This document shows positions 1-8,163 of a stretch of 64,000 nucleotides of DNA, piece by piece. The stretch is from Micrococcales bacterium. Its GTDB lineage: Bacteria; Actinomycetota; Actinomycetes; Actinomycetales; Cellulomonadaceae. Each line of letters begins with the position of its first letter. The stretch's first letter is position 1. The translations under genes were made by a program, and so were the position numbers. Below the pieces are notes generated by a model that was not told where the DNA came from, made no database searches, and worked only from the letters and a program-made list of their open reading frames with translations. The stretch spans positions 1 through 64,000 of the forward strand of contig WRET01000007.1 in the NCBI GenBank assembly GCA_009779195.1, read 5' to 3'.

Positions 1-1
1 C

Positions 2-457
2 ACCACCTACGCCACCATCCCGTGGGTGAAGGACGACCTGTTCGGCTCGGACTCCGACGTCGTGGCGACCTATGAGCTGTCGATCGGCAAGACCGACGTC
101 GACGGCACCGCCGCCAAGGCCGAATGGCGCGCTGGGTGGCCGTTCGAGTCCGCGCCGGCGCTGGCACCGCACGGGACCGCGGGCGCACCGACCGGTGCTG
201 TGCTGCCCGACGTGCCCTGCGGCGAGCTGGTGAAGTTCTCGGTGCAGACCAACGACAACACGTACGGGTTCGGCATCTTCCGTCCCGACGGTTCGATGGA
301 AGCCCAGATGCAGGTGGTGCCGCAGCACCCCAACGAGCTGCGGTGGACCTTCGTCGATGACGGCCTGTACACCATCCGTTCCACGGAGTACGCCGGGCCC
401 CTGGGTGCCGACGTCGGGGTCAAGAACGTCATCAACGTGACCGGCTGCGGGAAGTGA
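2..457 (+). CDS. COX2-like subunit II lacking CuA ligands (5' truncated by window)
   Basis: The reading frame is open from the first bases of the window, so the GTG at 26 listed in the ORF track is internal and the true start lies upstream. The visible 151 residues follow the cupredoxin fold pattern of cytochrome c oxidase subunit II: a stretch like VKFSVQTNDNTYGFGIF, then MQVVPQHPNELRWTF and GLYTIRSTEYAGPLG. In genuine COX2 the last motif carries the CuA ligands (C-x-E-x-x-C and a following H); here the cysteines are replaced by Ser and Ala and the His is absent, so no binuclear CuA can form. It ends 9 nt before the subunit I gene and is surely co-transcribed with it. Electrons are therefore likely to come from quinol or another carrier. 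The function as a partner of an NO-reductase-like enzyme is inferred. Confidence 0.8.
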   Translation, partial: TTYATIPWVKDDLFGSDSDVVATYELSIGKTDVDGTAAKAEWRAGWPFESAPALAPHGTAGAPTGAVLPDVPCGELVKFSVQTNDNTYGFGIFRPDGSMEAQMQVVPQHPNELRWTFVDDGLYTIRSTEYAGPLGADVGVKNVINVTGCGK

Positions 458-466
458 GGCACTGAC

Positions 467-2146
467 ATGAGCACATTCACCGATACCCTCCTCAACGGGA
501 ACAAGGGTACGTTCAAGGTCTCAACCCTCACACCGCTGCAGAAGCTCACACTGAAGTTCGTGGTGTTCGGGCTGGTCTACTATGCGTTTGCCGTCATCGA
601 AGGCATGCTCATGCGGGTCAACCAGGTCAAGCCGATGAGCTTCCTGGGAACCGAGGAAGACGGTTTCGAACGGTACTTCGCCATGCTGTCGGCCCATCCG
701 CTGGTCGGGATCTTCGGCGCCAGCTACCTCATGGTGTTTGGTGCGTTCTTGTTCCTCGTCCCGTTCCTCATGAAGAAACCGCTGTGGTCCTACAAGATGG
801 CCAACTGGACCCTGTGGCTCATCGTCGGCGGTGTCTTCACCTTCTGGCTCGACGGGTTCTTGACGCACTACGCCCCGCTGTACACGCTCTACTGGCCGCT
901 GCCGGCCGACTTCGACCAGTTCAACCCGGTCTCGGGTGCGTTGTTCATCGTCGGGATCGCCGTGGTGATGGTCGGCACGCTGCTGTACGTGATCAACCTG
1001 TTCAAGACGATCACCTTCACCCCTGAAGGCTGGACCCGTCAGCGTCCGGGCGCGTTGCTCGGCGACGCTCTGGGCCTGACGAGCTGGAAGCTGCTCTTCC
1101 AGGGCAAGCTGAGCTGGCGCAAACCACAAGAGCACCTGGTGAGCCTGCCGGTCGCAGCCATCGCCCGTGGTTCGGTCGACGTGCTGTTCAACGTGCTCAT
1201 CATCACGTTCTCGGGTGTGCTGATCTTGGTGTTCATGGTCGCGAAGATCTTCGGCAACGACCTGAGCAACACCTCCGTCGACGCGCTGCTGTACAAGAAC
1301 TGGTACTGGTGGGGCCTGGACCTCGTCGCCGACGGTCTTGTGCTGGTGTTCGTCGCTGGTGCCTGGTACCTGCTCGTGCAGCTCATCACCGGCCGCGAGG
1401 TGTTCATGGCACGCTGGGCGCGTTTTGCCCTCGGCCTCGAGCTCGTCGTGTCGTGGACGGTGTGGAGCCACCACCTGCTGTCCGACCAGGCCCAGCCTGC
1501 GGCGCTGAAGATGGGGTCGGGCGAGTTCGTCACAGCGCTCGAGCTCGTCACCCAAGGGCTGGCCTTCTTCATCGCCATGGTGACGTTGTGGCAGGCCCGT
1601 CCTTTGAAGATGACGTTCCCGCTGAAGTTCCTCATCGGCGGTCTGCTCGGCTTCGCGCTGGCGGTGCCCGCCGGCATCATGCAGGCCGACGCTGGCCTGA
1701 ACCGTGTGCTGCACAACACCCAGTGGATCGTCGGGCCGCACGTCCACGTGGCCGTGCTGGTCGGGTTGACCATGACGCTGTACGCAGCGGTGTACTTCCT
1801 GCTGCCGATCTTGACCAACGGCGCCGAGCTGTGGAGCACCAAGCTGGCGAACGTCCACTTCTGGTGCCACCTGGTCGGCGGTATCGGCATGGGTGCGTTC
1901 ATGGGTATGGCCGGGTTGCAGGGCATGCTGCGGCGCACCATGTACACCGGTGGCGAGTTCCGCTGGGAGATGGTCCTGGCAGCGGCCAGCGGCGTGCTGC
2001 TCTTCGTGGCGCTGGCGTGCTTCCTGGTCAACATCGTCATGACACTGGGCCTCAAAGGCGCTCTCGGGCTCTTCAAGCGCTCGGAAGCACCAGCCTCTGA
2101 GATCGTCCCGGGCTCCGACCTGGCTGTCCAGCCTGCCGAGGCCTGA
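467..2146 (+). CDS. Heme-copper oxidase superfamily subunit I, NO-reductase-like
   Basis: A 559-residue polytopic membrane protein with about 12-14 hydrophobic helices. Superfamily marks: SAHPLVGIFG in an early helix (low-spin heme His), WSHHLLSDQ (the paired CuB His) and HNTQWIVGPHVHVAV (equivalent of HDTYFVVAHFHYV, with both heme ligands). The helix that should carry the CuB-ligand/cross-linked-Tyr motif GHPEVY instead reads WWGLDLVADG, so one His ligand and the Tyr are missing and an Asp sits nearby. Proton-pumping oxidases keep these residues; loss is known among alternative nitric-oxide-reductase families of this superfamily. With the CuA-less partner upstream this suggests an NO reductase or related enzyme rather than an O2 reductase (inference). 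The ATG at 467 is preceded by GTGAGG. A strong terminator follows. Confidence 0.85.
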   Translation: MSTFTDTLLNGNKGTFKVSTLTPLQKLTLKFVVFGLVYYAFAVIEGMLMRVNQVKPMSFLGTEEDGFERYFAMLSAHPLVGIFGASYLMVFGAFLFLVPFLMKKPLWSYKMANWTLWLIVGGVFTFWLDGFLTHYAPLYTLYWPLPADFDQFNPVSGALFIVGIAVVMVGTLLYVINLFKTITFTPEGWTRQRPGALLGDALGLTSWKLLFQGKLSWRKPQEHLVSLPVAAIARGSVDVLFNVLIITFSGVLILVFMVAKIFGNDLSNTSVDALLYKNWYWWGLDLVADGLVLVFVAGAWYLLVQLITGREVFMARWARFALGLELVVSWTVWSHHLLSDQAQPAALKMGSGEFVTALELVTQGLAFFIAMVTLWQARPLKMTFPLKFLIGGLLGFALAVPAGIMQADAGLNRVLHNTQWIVGPHVHVAVLVGLTMTLYAAVYFLLPILTNGAELWSTKLANVHFWCHLVGGIGMGAFMGMAGLQGMLRRTMYTGGEFRWEMVLAAASGVLLFVALACFLVNIVMTLGLKGALGLFKRSEAPASEIVPGSDLAVQPAEA

Positions 2147-2156
2147 CCAGGAGACA

Positions 2157-2205
2157 CGGCCCCTCGTCCCGCGGCACTGGGTCAGTCCGGGACGAGGGGC
2201 CGTTT
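2157..2205 (+). terminator. Intrinsic terminator after the oxidase genes
   Basis: CGGCCCCTCGTCCCG at 2157-2171 pairs perfectly over 15 bp with CGGGACGAGGGGCCG at 2188-2202, with a 16-nt loop, followed by TTT. It ends the oxidase operon and insulates glnA. Confidence 0.9.
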
Positions 2206-2312
2206 ACTGTGCGACCTGTGCCGGTGCGCCGGTCGGCTGCCGGGTGGTGCGCCGCCCGGCTGCCGGGGCTCGTGCTGGCCTGTCGCATGCGGCTGATCGG
2301 GCGGTGATCGGG

Positions 2313-2318
2313 CAGGAT
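2313..2318 (+). promoter_or_regulatory. -10 element, leaderless glnA
   Basis: CAGGAT lies 6 nt before the ATG of glnA, so transcription would begin at or next to the start codon. No Shine-Dalgarno sequence is needed at this start. Confidence 0.5.
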
Positions 2319-2324
2319 GGGGGT

Positions 2325-3659
2325 ATGGACAGGCAGCAGGACTACGTGTTACGGACCGTCGAGGAACGAAACATCCGGTCGTTGAGGCTGTGGTTCACCG
2401 ACGTGCTGGGGGTGCTCAAGTCGGTGGCGATCGCCCCAGCCGAGCTGGAGTCGGCGTTCACCGAGGGCATCGGGTTCGACGGGTCGGCGATCGAAGGGCT
2501 GACCAGGGTGTACGAGGCGGATATGATCGCCCACCCTGACCCGTCGACGTTCCAGCTGTTGCCGTGGCGCGGTGAGAAACAGGTCACCGCCCGGATGTTC
2601 TGCGACCTGTTCACCCCTGACGGGGAACCGTCGGCGGCGGACTCGCGGCAGGTGCTGCGCCGGGCGCTGGCACGCGCCTCAGAGCAGGGATTCACCTACT
2701 ACACCCATCCTGAGGTGGAGTTCTACCTGTTCCAGACGCCGGTGGACCCCACCAACCTCATCCCGGTGGACTGCGGCGGGTACTTCGACCACGTCGTGCG
2801 CAGCGCCGGGCAGGACTTCCGGCGCGAGGCGATCACCATGCTCGAGGACATGGGTATCTCCGTGGAGTTCTCCCACCACGAGGCCGGGCCCGGCCAGAAC
2901 GAGATCGACCTGCGCTACGCCGACGCGCTGACCACCGCCGACAACCTCATGTCGTTCCGCACGATCGTCAAAGAGGTGGCGCTCGAGCAAGGTGTCTTCG
3001 CGTCGTTCATGCCCAAACCCTTGTCAGACCACCCAGGGTCGGGGATGCACACCCACGTGTCGCTGTTCGAGGGCGACTCCAACGCGTTCTACGAACCAGG
3101 CGCCCCCCTGGAGCTGTCACAGGTCGGCCGGTCGTTCATCGCCGGGCTGCTGCGCCACGCAGCGGAGATCACCGCGGTGACCAACCAGTTCGTCAACTCC
3201 TACAAACGTCTGTGGAGCGGGGCAGAAGCCCCCTCGTACATCTGCTGGGGGCACAACAACCGGTCGGCGCTGGTGCGCGTGCCCATGTACAGCCCGGGCA
3301 AAGGCCAGTCCACCCGCGTGGAGTACCGGGCGCTGGACTCGGCCGTCAACCCGTACCTGGCGTTCGCGGTGATCCTCGCCGCCGGGCTCCAGGGCGTCAA
3401 GAACGGGTACGAGCTGCCCGAAGGCGCCGAGGACGACGTGTGGGAGCTGACCGACGCCGAACGCCGGGCGATGGGGATCGACCCGTTGCCGACGTCGCTG
3501 GACGCCGCGATCAGCGTCATGCAGTCGTCTGAGCTGGTCGCTGAGACCCTCGGCGAGCACGTGTTCGACTTCTTCTTGCGCAACAAGCGCAAAGAGTGGG
3601 CCGACTACCGCACCCAGATCACCGCGTACGAGCTGTCGCGCTTCGTGCCGTCGTTGTGA
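2325..3659 (+). CDS. glnA: Glutamine synthetase, type I (GlnA)
   Basis: Makes glutamine from glutamate, ammonia and ATP in the cytoplasm. The 444-residue protein has the GSI beta-grasp segment (GIGFDGSAIEG), the catalytic region with HPEVEFYLF, GPGQNEIDLRY and GSGMHTHVSLF, and the glutamate/ATP motifs NRSALVRVP and EYRALDSAVNPYLAF. The length fits the short actinobacterial GlnA (GlnA2-like) class rather than the ~470-residue enterobacterial type. A Tyr in KNGYELPEG aligns with the position adenylylated in regulated GSI enzymes; whether it is modified is not certain. I chose the ATG at 2325 over the track start because family similarity begins there and a -10 hexamer sits 6 nt upstream. Its stop overlaps the start of glnE (TGATG), giving translational coupling. 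Confidence 0.95.
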   Translation: MDRQQDYVLRTVEERNIRSLRLWFTDVLGVLKSVAIAPAELESAFTEGIGFDGSAIEGLTRVYEADMIAHPDPSTFQLLPWRGEKQVTARMFCDLFTPDGEPSAADSRQVLRRALARASEQGFTYYTHPEVEFYLFQTPVDPTNLIPVDCGGYFDHVVRSAGQDFRREAITMLEDMGISVEFSHHEAGPGQNEIDLRYADALTTADNLMSFRTIVKEVALEQGVFASFMPKPLSDHPGSGMHTHVSLFEGDSNAFYEPGAPLELSQVGRSFIAGLLRHAAEITAVTNQFVNSYKRLWSGAEAPSYICWGHNNRSALVRVPMYSPGKGQSTRVEYRALDSAVNPYLAFAVILAAGLQGVKNGYELPEGAEDDVWELTDAERRAMGIDPLPTSLDAAISVMQSSELVAETLGEHVFDFFLRNKRKEWADYRTQITAYELSRFVPSL

Positions 3660-6600
3660 TGAGCGGACCGCCGGGGCGTTCTGGCCGCACCCCTTCTATG
3701 GCTGCCAGGCTCGGCCGCGCCGGTGTGCGAGACGTGGCACGGACCGAACGGCTGCTGGCGGACGCGGCACTGACCGCGGTGGTCCCCGCTGACGCCGACC
3801 TGCCTGGCCTGCTCGGTGAGGTCGCCGACCCGGACCTGGCCGCCCTGGGCCTGGTGAAAGTCGCCGACGCGGTTCGGCCCGGCCCGGCCCGTACGGCGCT
3901 CGTCGCTGCGCTGGCCGACCCGGGGCCTGCGGCGGCCCGGTTGCTGGCGGTGCTCGGCGCGTCGACCGAGCTGGGCAACTTCGTCGCCACACACCCCAAC
4001 GCCCTGCTGGCGGTGCTCGACGACGAACCCGCGACCGGTGTGGACGCTGGTGCGGTCCGTGCCGAGCTGTTGGGCGTCGTCGGTGCTGACCCTGCCGCTG
4101 ACGTGCCTGTCGCCGAACCGGGCGGACCGGCTGGTGTCGACGCCATGAGGGTGGCCTACCGCACCCGGTTGGTGCGGATCGCCGCGGCGGACCTCGTCGC
4201 CGAAGACCCAGCGCAGACCATGCCGCAGGTCGCCGCGGCGCTGGCCGACCTGGCCGCCGCAGCCTTGGAGGCGAGCCTGGCCCTGGCGCGCGCGGAGATG
4301 GACGACCACGGTGCGGGGGTCCGTCTGGCTGTCATCGGTATGGGCAAGTGCGGTGGACGCGAGCTGAACTACGTCTCCGACGTGGATGTGGTCTACGTCG
4401 CCGAACCATGCGAGGGGACACCTGAGGACGAGGCCATGGTCGTCGGCGCACGCCTGGCCACGTCGTTGGCCCGGGCCTGCTCGTCAGTGTCGGGCGAACC
4501 TGCTCTGTGGCCCGTGGACGCTGCTTTGCGCCCCGAAGGCAAAGACGGCCCGCTGGTGCGCACCTTGGCCAGCCACCGCACGTACTACGAGCGCTGGGCC
4601 CGCACCTGGGAGTTCCAAGCCCTGCTCAAAGCCCGTCCGCTGGCCGGTGACGCCGGGCTCGGTGCCGCGTACGTCGAGATGACCCAACCGTTCGTGTGGT
4701 CAGCGGTGACCCGCGAGCACTTCGTCGAAGACTCCCAGGCCATGCGCCGCCGCGTCGAAGAGCACCTGCCGCGTGCGCAGGCAGACCGGCAGATCAAGCT
4801 GGGTGTCGGCGGGCTGCGTGACGTGGAGTTCACTGTGCAGCTGCTGCAGCTGGTCCACGGCCGCGCCGACGAGACCATCCGCTCGGGCAACACCTTGACG
4901 GCGCTGGCAGCGCTGGCATCGGTCGGGTACGTCGGACGAGACCACGCCGCCCAGCTCGACCAGCACTACCGGTTCTTGCGCGTCATGGAGCACCGGTTGC
5001 AGCTGGCACGGCTGCAGCGCACGCATGTGCTGCCCACCGCCGAGGCAGACCTGGAACGTCTGGCCCGGTCGATGGGGATGCGCGGCGCCGACGTGCTCAC
5101 CGAACGGTGGCGGTCCACCCAGCGTGACGTGCGCCACCTGCACGAAGAGATGTTCTACCGTCCGCTCCTGCCTGCCACCGCCCAGCTGTCCACCGACGAG
5201 GCCCGGCTCGCCCCCGACGCAGCCAAAGCCCGCCTGGCAGCCATCGGCTACCGCGACCCCGCCGGAGCGGTACGCCATATCGCTGCGCTCACAGAGGGCC
5301 TGTCGCGCCGGGCCGCGATCCAGCGCCAGCTGCTGCCGGTGATGCTCGGGTGGTTCGCCGACGGCGCCGACCCCGACGCTGGTCTCCTGGCGTTCCGACG
5401 GTTGTCGGACACCCTCGGCTCGACCCACTGGTACCTGAAGCTGCTGCGCGACTCCGGCAACGCCGCCCAGAACCTGTCGTCGGTGCTGTCCACGTCACGC
5501 TATGTGGCCGACGTGCTGACCCGCTCGCCCAAGTCCGTCATGTGGCTCGGCGACGACGCCGAGCTCGAACCCCGCCCGCACCAGGTGCTGTGGGCCGAGG
5601 CCGAGGCGATCTTGGACCGCACCGAAGAACCTGTCGCCGCAGCCGTCGCCCTGCGGGCGCTACGCCGTCGCGAGATGGCACGGGCCGCGTGCGCCCAGGT
5701 GCTGGCCCAGGTCACCGAAGACCGGGTGGCCGCGTCGGTGACCACCGCCACCGACGTGGTGCTCGCCGGAGGGGTGCGGATCGCCCGCCACCAGGCCCGT
5801 CACAGCCTCGGCCTGGACCAGGACCCGGCGCAGTTCGCGGTCGTCGCCATGGGTCGGCTCGGCGGTCAGGAGATGGGTTACTCCTCGGACGCGGACGTCA
5901 TGTACGTCTACGACCCTGTTGCGTCCGCAGACGCCGCCGTCGCCCAGGAATGGGCCGTCCAGGTGGCTGTCATGCTGCGCGCCCTGCTGGTCGACACCGC
6001 CGCCGAACCGCCCCTGGAGCTCGACACCGACCTGCGCCCCGAAGGACGCAACGGACCGCTGGTGCGCAGCCTCGCCGCGTTCGAGGAGTACTACGAGCGC
6101 TGGTCGTCGGTGTGGGAAGCCCAGGCGCTGCTGCGTGCCCGGCCGGTCGCCGGTGACCAGGACCTGGGGGAGAGGTTCATGGCCCTGGCCGACCCGGTGC
6201 GCTACCCCACCGGAGGGCTGGCCCTGGCCGACGTGCGCGAGATCCGCCGTATCAAAGCACGGGTCGAGGCTGAGCGCCTGCCCCGCGGCGTCGACCCTGC
6301 ACGGCACGTCAAGCTCGGCCGTGGGGGTCTGTCCGACGTGGAGTGGACCGCACAGCTGTACCAGCTGTGCCACGCCCACGAGGTCGTGGCCCTGCGCACC
6401 ACGTCGACCACCGGCGCCCTGGACGCCGCCGCCGAGGCCGGCCTGCTCGAGAGCGACGACGTGCAGGTGCTGCGTGCTGCCTGGGAGCTGGCCATGCGGG
6501 TGCGTGACGCGAACGTCCTGTGGTCTGGCCGCACCGACCCCGCGCACACCAACCAGCTGCCGCACGACCGGCGCACCCTTGTCGGGGTCGCCCGTGCCAT

Positions 6601-6697
6601 GGGTTACGGACCTGGCGGTGGAGCGGCGCTGGAGGAGGAGTACCTGCGCTCGGCCCGTCGTTCGCGTGCTGTCGTCGAACGTGTCTTCTACGGCTGA
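3659..6697 (+). CDS. glnE: Bifunctional glutamine synthetase adenylyltransferase/deadenylylase (GlnE)
   Basis: A 1,012-residue enzyme that attaches AMP to, and removes it from, a Tyr of glutamine synthetase in response to nitrogen status. It has the expected two nucleotidyltransferase domains: the N-terminal deadenylylase with GMGKCGGRELNYVSDVDVVY at about residue 227, and the C-terminal adenylylase with MGRLGGQEMGYSSDADVMY at about residue 730. Each is followed by the conserved LRPEG...GPLV segment and a helical RDVE/SDVEW region. The ATG at 3659 overlaps the glnA TGA by one base; the track start lies inside glnA. Linkage to glnA is the normal actinobacterial arrangement and supports the assignment. 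Confidence 0.95.
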   Translation: MSGPPGRSGRTPSMAARLGRAGVRDVARTERLLADAALTAVVPADADLPGLLGEVADPDLAALGLVKVADAVRPGPARTALVAALADPGPAAARLLAVLGASTELGNFVATHPNALLAVLDDEPATGVDAGAVRAELLGVVGADPAADVPVAEPGGPAGVDAMRVAYRTRLVRIAAADLVAEDPAQTMPQVAAALADLAAAALEASLALARAEMDDHGAGVRLAVIGMGKCGGRELNYVSDVDVVYVAEPCEGTPEDEAMVVGARLATSLARACSSVSGEPALWPVDAALRPEGKDGPLVRTLASHRTYYERWARTWEFQALLKARPLAGDAGLGAAYVEMTQPFVWSAVTREHFVEDSQAMRRRVEEHLPRAQADRQIKLGVGGLRDVEFTVQLLQLVHGRADETIRSGNTLTALAALASVGYVGRDHAAQLDQHYRFLRVMEHRLQLARLQRTHVLPTAEADLERLARSMGMRGADVLTERWRSTQRDVRHLHEEMFYRPLLPATAQLSTDEARLAPDAAKARLAAIGYRDPAGAVRHIAALTEGLSRRAAIQRQLLPVMLGWFADGADPDAGLLAFRRLSDTLGSTHWYLKLLRDSGNAAQNLSSVLSTSRYVADVLTRSPKSVMWLGDDAELEPRPHQVLWAEAEAILDRTEEPVAAAVALRALRRREMARAACAQVLAQVTEDRVAASVTTATDVVLAGGVRIARHQARHSLGLDQDPAQFAVVAMGRLGGQEMGYSSDADVMYVYDPVASADAAVAQEWAVQVAVMLRALLVDTAAEPPLELDTDLRPEGRNGPLVRSLAAFEEYYERWSSVWEAQALLRARPVAGDQDLGERFMALADPVRYPTGGLALADVREIRRIKARVEAERLPRGVDPARHVKLGRGGLSDVEWTAQLYQLCHAHEVVALRTTSTTGALDAAAEAGLLESDDVQVLRAAWELAMRVRDANVLWSGRTDPAHTNQLPHDRRTLVGVARAMGYGPGGGAALEEEYLRSARRSRAVVERVFYG

Positions 6698-6726
6698 GCT
6701 TCGATCCACAGGTTTTCGTCGTGAGC

Positions 6727-6743
6727 GTCACCTAACAGAGGTG
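6727..6743 (+). terminator. Weak hairpin after glnE
   Basis: TCACCT/AGGTGA form a 6-bp stem around AACAG. There is no T-run, so this may be only an incidental hairpin. Confidence 0.25.
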
Positions 6744-6772
6744 AAGTGGGTCCTGCGGCTGCCAGATCGGGC

Positions 6773-6778
6773 TAGGGT
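6773..6778 (+). promoter_or_regulatory. -10 element, leaderless
   Basis: TAGGGT lies exactly 6 nt before the GTG at 6785, the leaderless arrangement that recurs across this window. Confidence 0.55.
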
Positions 6779-6784
6779 TGTCCT

Positions 6785-7168
6785 GTGCTCAGAGCGTTGC
6801 CGGTCGTCATCGATGTCGCTCTGCTCGTCTACTGCCTGATCGACTGTATCCAGACCCCGCCGTGCCAGGTGAGGAACCTGTCCAAAACGGTGTGGTTGCT
6901 GTTGATCATCTTCATCGCGTTCGCCGGTCCCATCGCCTGGCTGGTCGCAGGCCGCCCGTCGCGGACCCCGCTGTGGCAGCCGTCAGCTGAGCCGGCAGGC
7001 GGGCGGTACACCGGTCGGCGCGCACCCGACGACGACCCGGAGTTCCTGGCTTCTATCCAGGCGTCCGACGAGCGCCACGAGCAGATGCTCGCCGAGTGGG
7101 AAGCCCAGCTGCGCGAACGCGAGAGCCGCCTGCGCGACCACGACTCCGACGACGACTCGTCGCGCTGA
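6785..7168 (+). CDS. Small membrane protein, PLDc_N-like
   Basis: A 127-residue protein with two hydrophobic segments (residues about 5-22 and 33-53) separated by a short polar loop, followed by GRP, a basic/acidic linker and an acidic amphipathic tail ending SDDDSSR. The pattern YCLIDCIQTP...WLLLIIFIAFAGPIAWLVAGRP matches the PLDc_N (cardiolipin-synthase N-terminal-like) membrane domain found alone in many actinobacteria; no catalytic domain is present. The GTG start fits the -10 hexamer 6 nt upstream. It is followed 14 nt later by a paralogue, so the pair is a tandem duplication. The function is unknown. Confidence 0.8.
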   Translation: MLRALPVVIDVALLVYCLIDCIQTPPCQVRNLSKTVWLLLIIFIAFAGPIAWLVAGRPSRTPLWQPSAEPAGGRYTGRRAPDDDPEFLASIQASDERHEQMLAEWEAQLRERESRLRDHDSDDDSSR

Positions 7169-7182
7169 CCAGGCCGATACCT

Positions 7183-7551
7183 ATGCTCAGGGCACTTGCA
7201 GTGACCATCGGGGTCGGTCTGCTCCTGTACTGCTTCATCGACGCGCTCCAGGCCGACCCGGCCCGGGTCCGCAACCTGCCGCGCATGCTGTGGCTGCTGG
7301 TCATCGTCGCCGTGCCGGTCTTCGGCCCTCTCGCCTGGTTGTTCCTCGGCCGTCCGCTGTGGCAGGCCCCCTGGCACACCGCCCCGCCGCGTCGCCGAGG
7401 CCCCGACGACGACCCCGACTTCCTCGCGTCCCTGCGCCCCAACGACCCCACCCGCGAACAAAAGCTTGCCCAGTGGGAAGCCGAGCTGCGCGAACGCGAA
7501 CGTCGCCTCGGCGACAACCCCGACGACGAGACCCCCTCCTCGCGACGCTAG
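7183..7551 (+). CDS. Small membrane protein, PLDc_N-like (paralogue)
   Basis: A 122-residue paralogue of the preceding protein: MLRALAVTIGVGLLLYCFID matches its N-terminus, and the tail motif DDDPDFLASLRPND...QWEAELRERERRL parallels DDDPEFLASIQASD...EWEAQLRERESRL. I took the internal ATG at 7183 because similarity to the paralogue starts precisely there. Two transmembrane segments, then a charged cytoplasmic helix. No catalytic residues are recognised. It converges with the lipoprotein gene on the other strand. Confidence 0.8.
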   Translation: MLRALAVTIGVGLLLYCFIDALQADPARVRNLPRMLWLLVIVAVPVFGPLAWLFLGRPLWQAPWHTAPPRRRGPDDDPDFLASLRPNDPTREQKLAQWEAELRERERRLGDNPDDETPSSRR

Positions 7552-7566
7552 CGGCGTTGTCCTGCC

Positions 7567-8049
7567 CTATCCGACGCGCTGGAGCACCAGCTTCGGAGAA
7601 TCGTCCGACCCGCTGTAGAGCTCGATGTTGTTCGCGTCGATGATCACCACACGGAAGTTGGTGGTCCCACCGAGAAGTCCGGTGACGACCAGCCGCCACG
7701 TGCCGTTCTCCTTGTAGAACGCGTAGGTGTCCTGCGGGCTGTAGAGAGTGGCCTGACCATCGCCGAACAGCACGATCGCACCCGGCTGGGCCTGGCCCCA
7801 ACCTTCGCTGCCGACAGATTTCCAGGTCCCGCGGATGTCGTACGAGTCCGGGACGGACGGACGAGAGTCCTGCTGACCCGTCGCGGGTGGGTCGTCCACC
7901 GAAGGCTCGTCTGGCACACCTTGGGGCACGTCCTGGCCCACAGGCTGGCCGCCGACAGCACCGGAGCCACTGTCACCATCACTGTTCCCACAGGCGCCCA
8001 ACACCAACGCCGTGATGAGCACCGAAACCAGCAACACCAGCTTCTTCAT
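7567..8049 (-). CDS. Secreted lipoprotein, unknown function
   Basis: The 160-residue product starts MKKLVLLVSVLITALVLGAC, a textbook lipoprotein signal peptide with lipobox VLGAC, so it should be lipid-anchored on the outer face of the membrane. A Gly/Ser/Asp-rich and Pro-rich linker follows, then a compact domain (YDIRGTWKSVG...LFGDGQATLYS...WRLVVTGL) that resembles a small beta-barrel/lipocalin-like fold but is not recognised. The ATG at 8049 is preferred to the GTG at 8055 because AGGAG lies 5 nt before it. No obvious functional partner. Confidence 0.75.
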   Translation of the reverse strand: MKKLVLLVSVLITALVLGACGNSDGDSGSGAVGGQPVGQDVPQGVPDEPSVDDPPATGQQDSRPSVPDSYDIRGTWKSVGSEGWGQAQPGAIVLFGDGQATLYSPQDTYAFYKENGTWRLVVTGLLGGTTNFRVVIIDANNIELYSGSDDSPKLVLQRVG

Positions 8050-8163
8050 CGTCACTCCTGAGGTCGAGGCCTTCTCAGACGGTGCAGCCTTCGTCCCGGA
8101 CCCTAGCGCTCGACACCGTCGCTGTCGCCGCGGACAGTGGCGACCGCGGTGCGGTCGGCTGTC

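Noticed and set aside
26-457. GTG at 26 as the true start of the subunit II gene
   Set aside because: The frame stays open to the window edge and the codons before it (TYATIPW) continue the protein; the gene is truncated.
521-1870. 449-residue minus-strand ORF opposite the oxidase gene
   Set aside because: It is a shadow of subunit I in another frame: no start context, composition dominated by Gln/His/Arg/Asp, and no recognisable domain.
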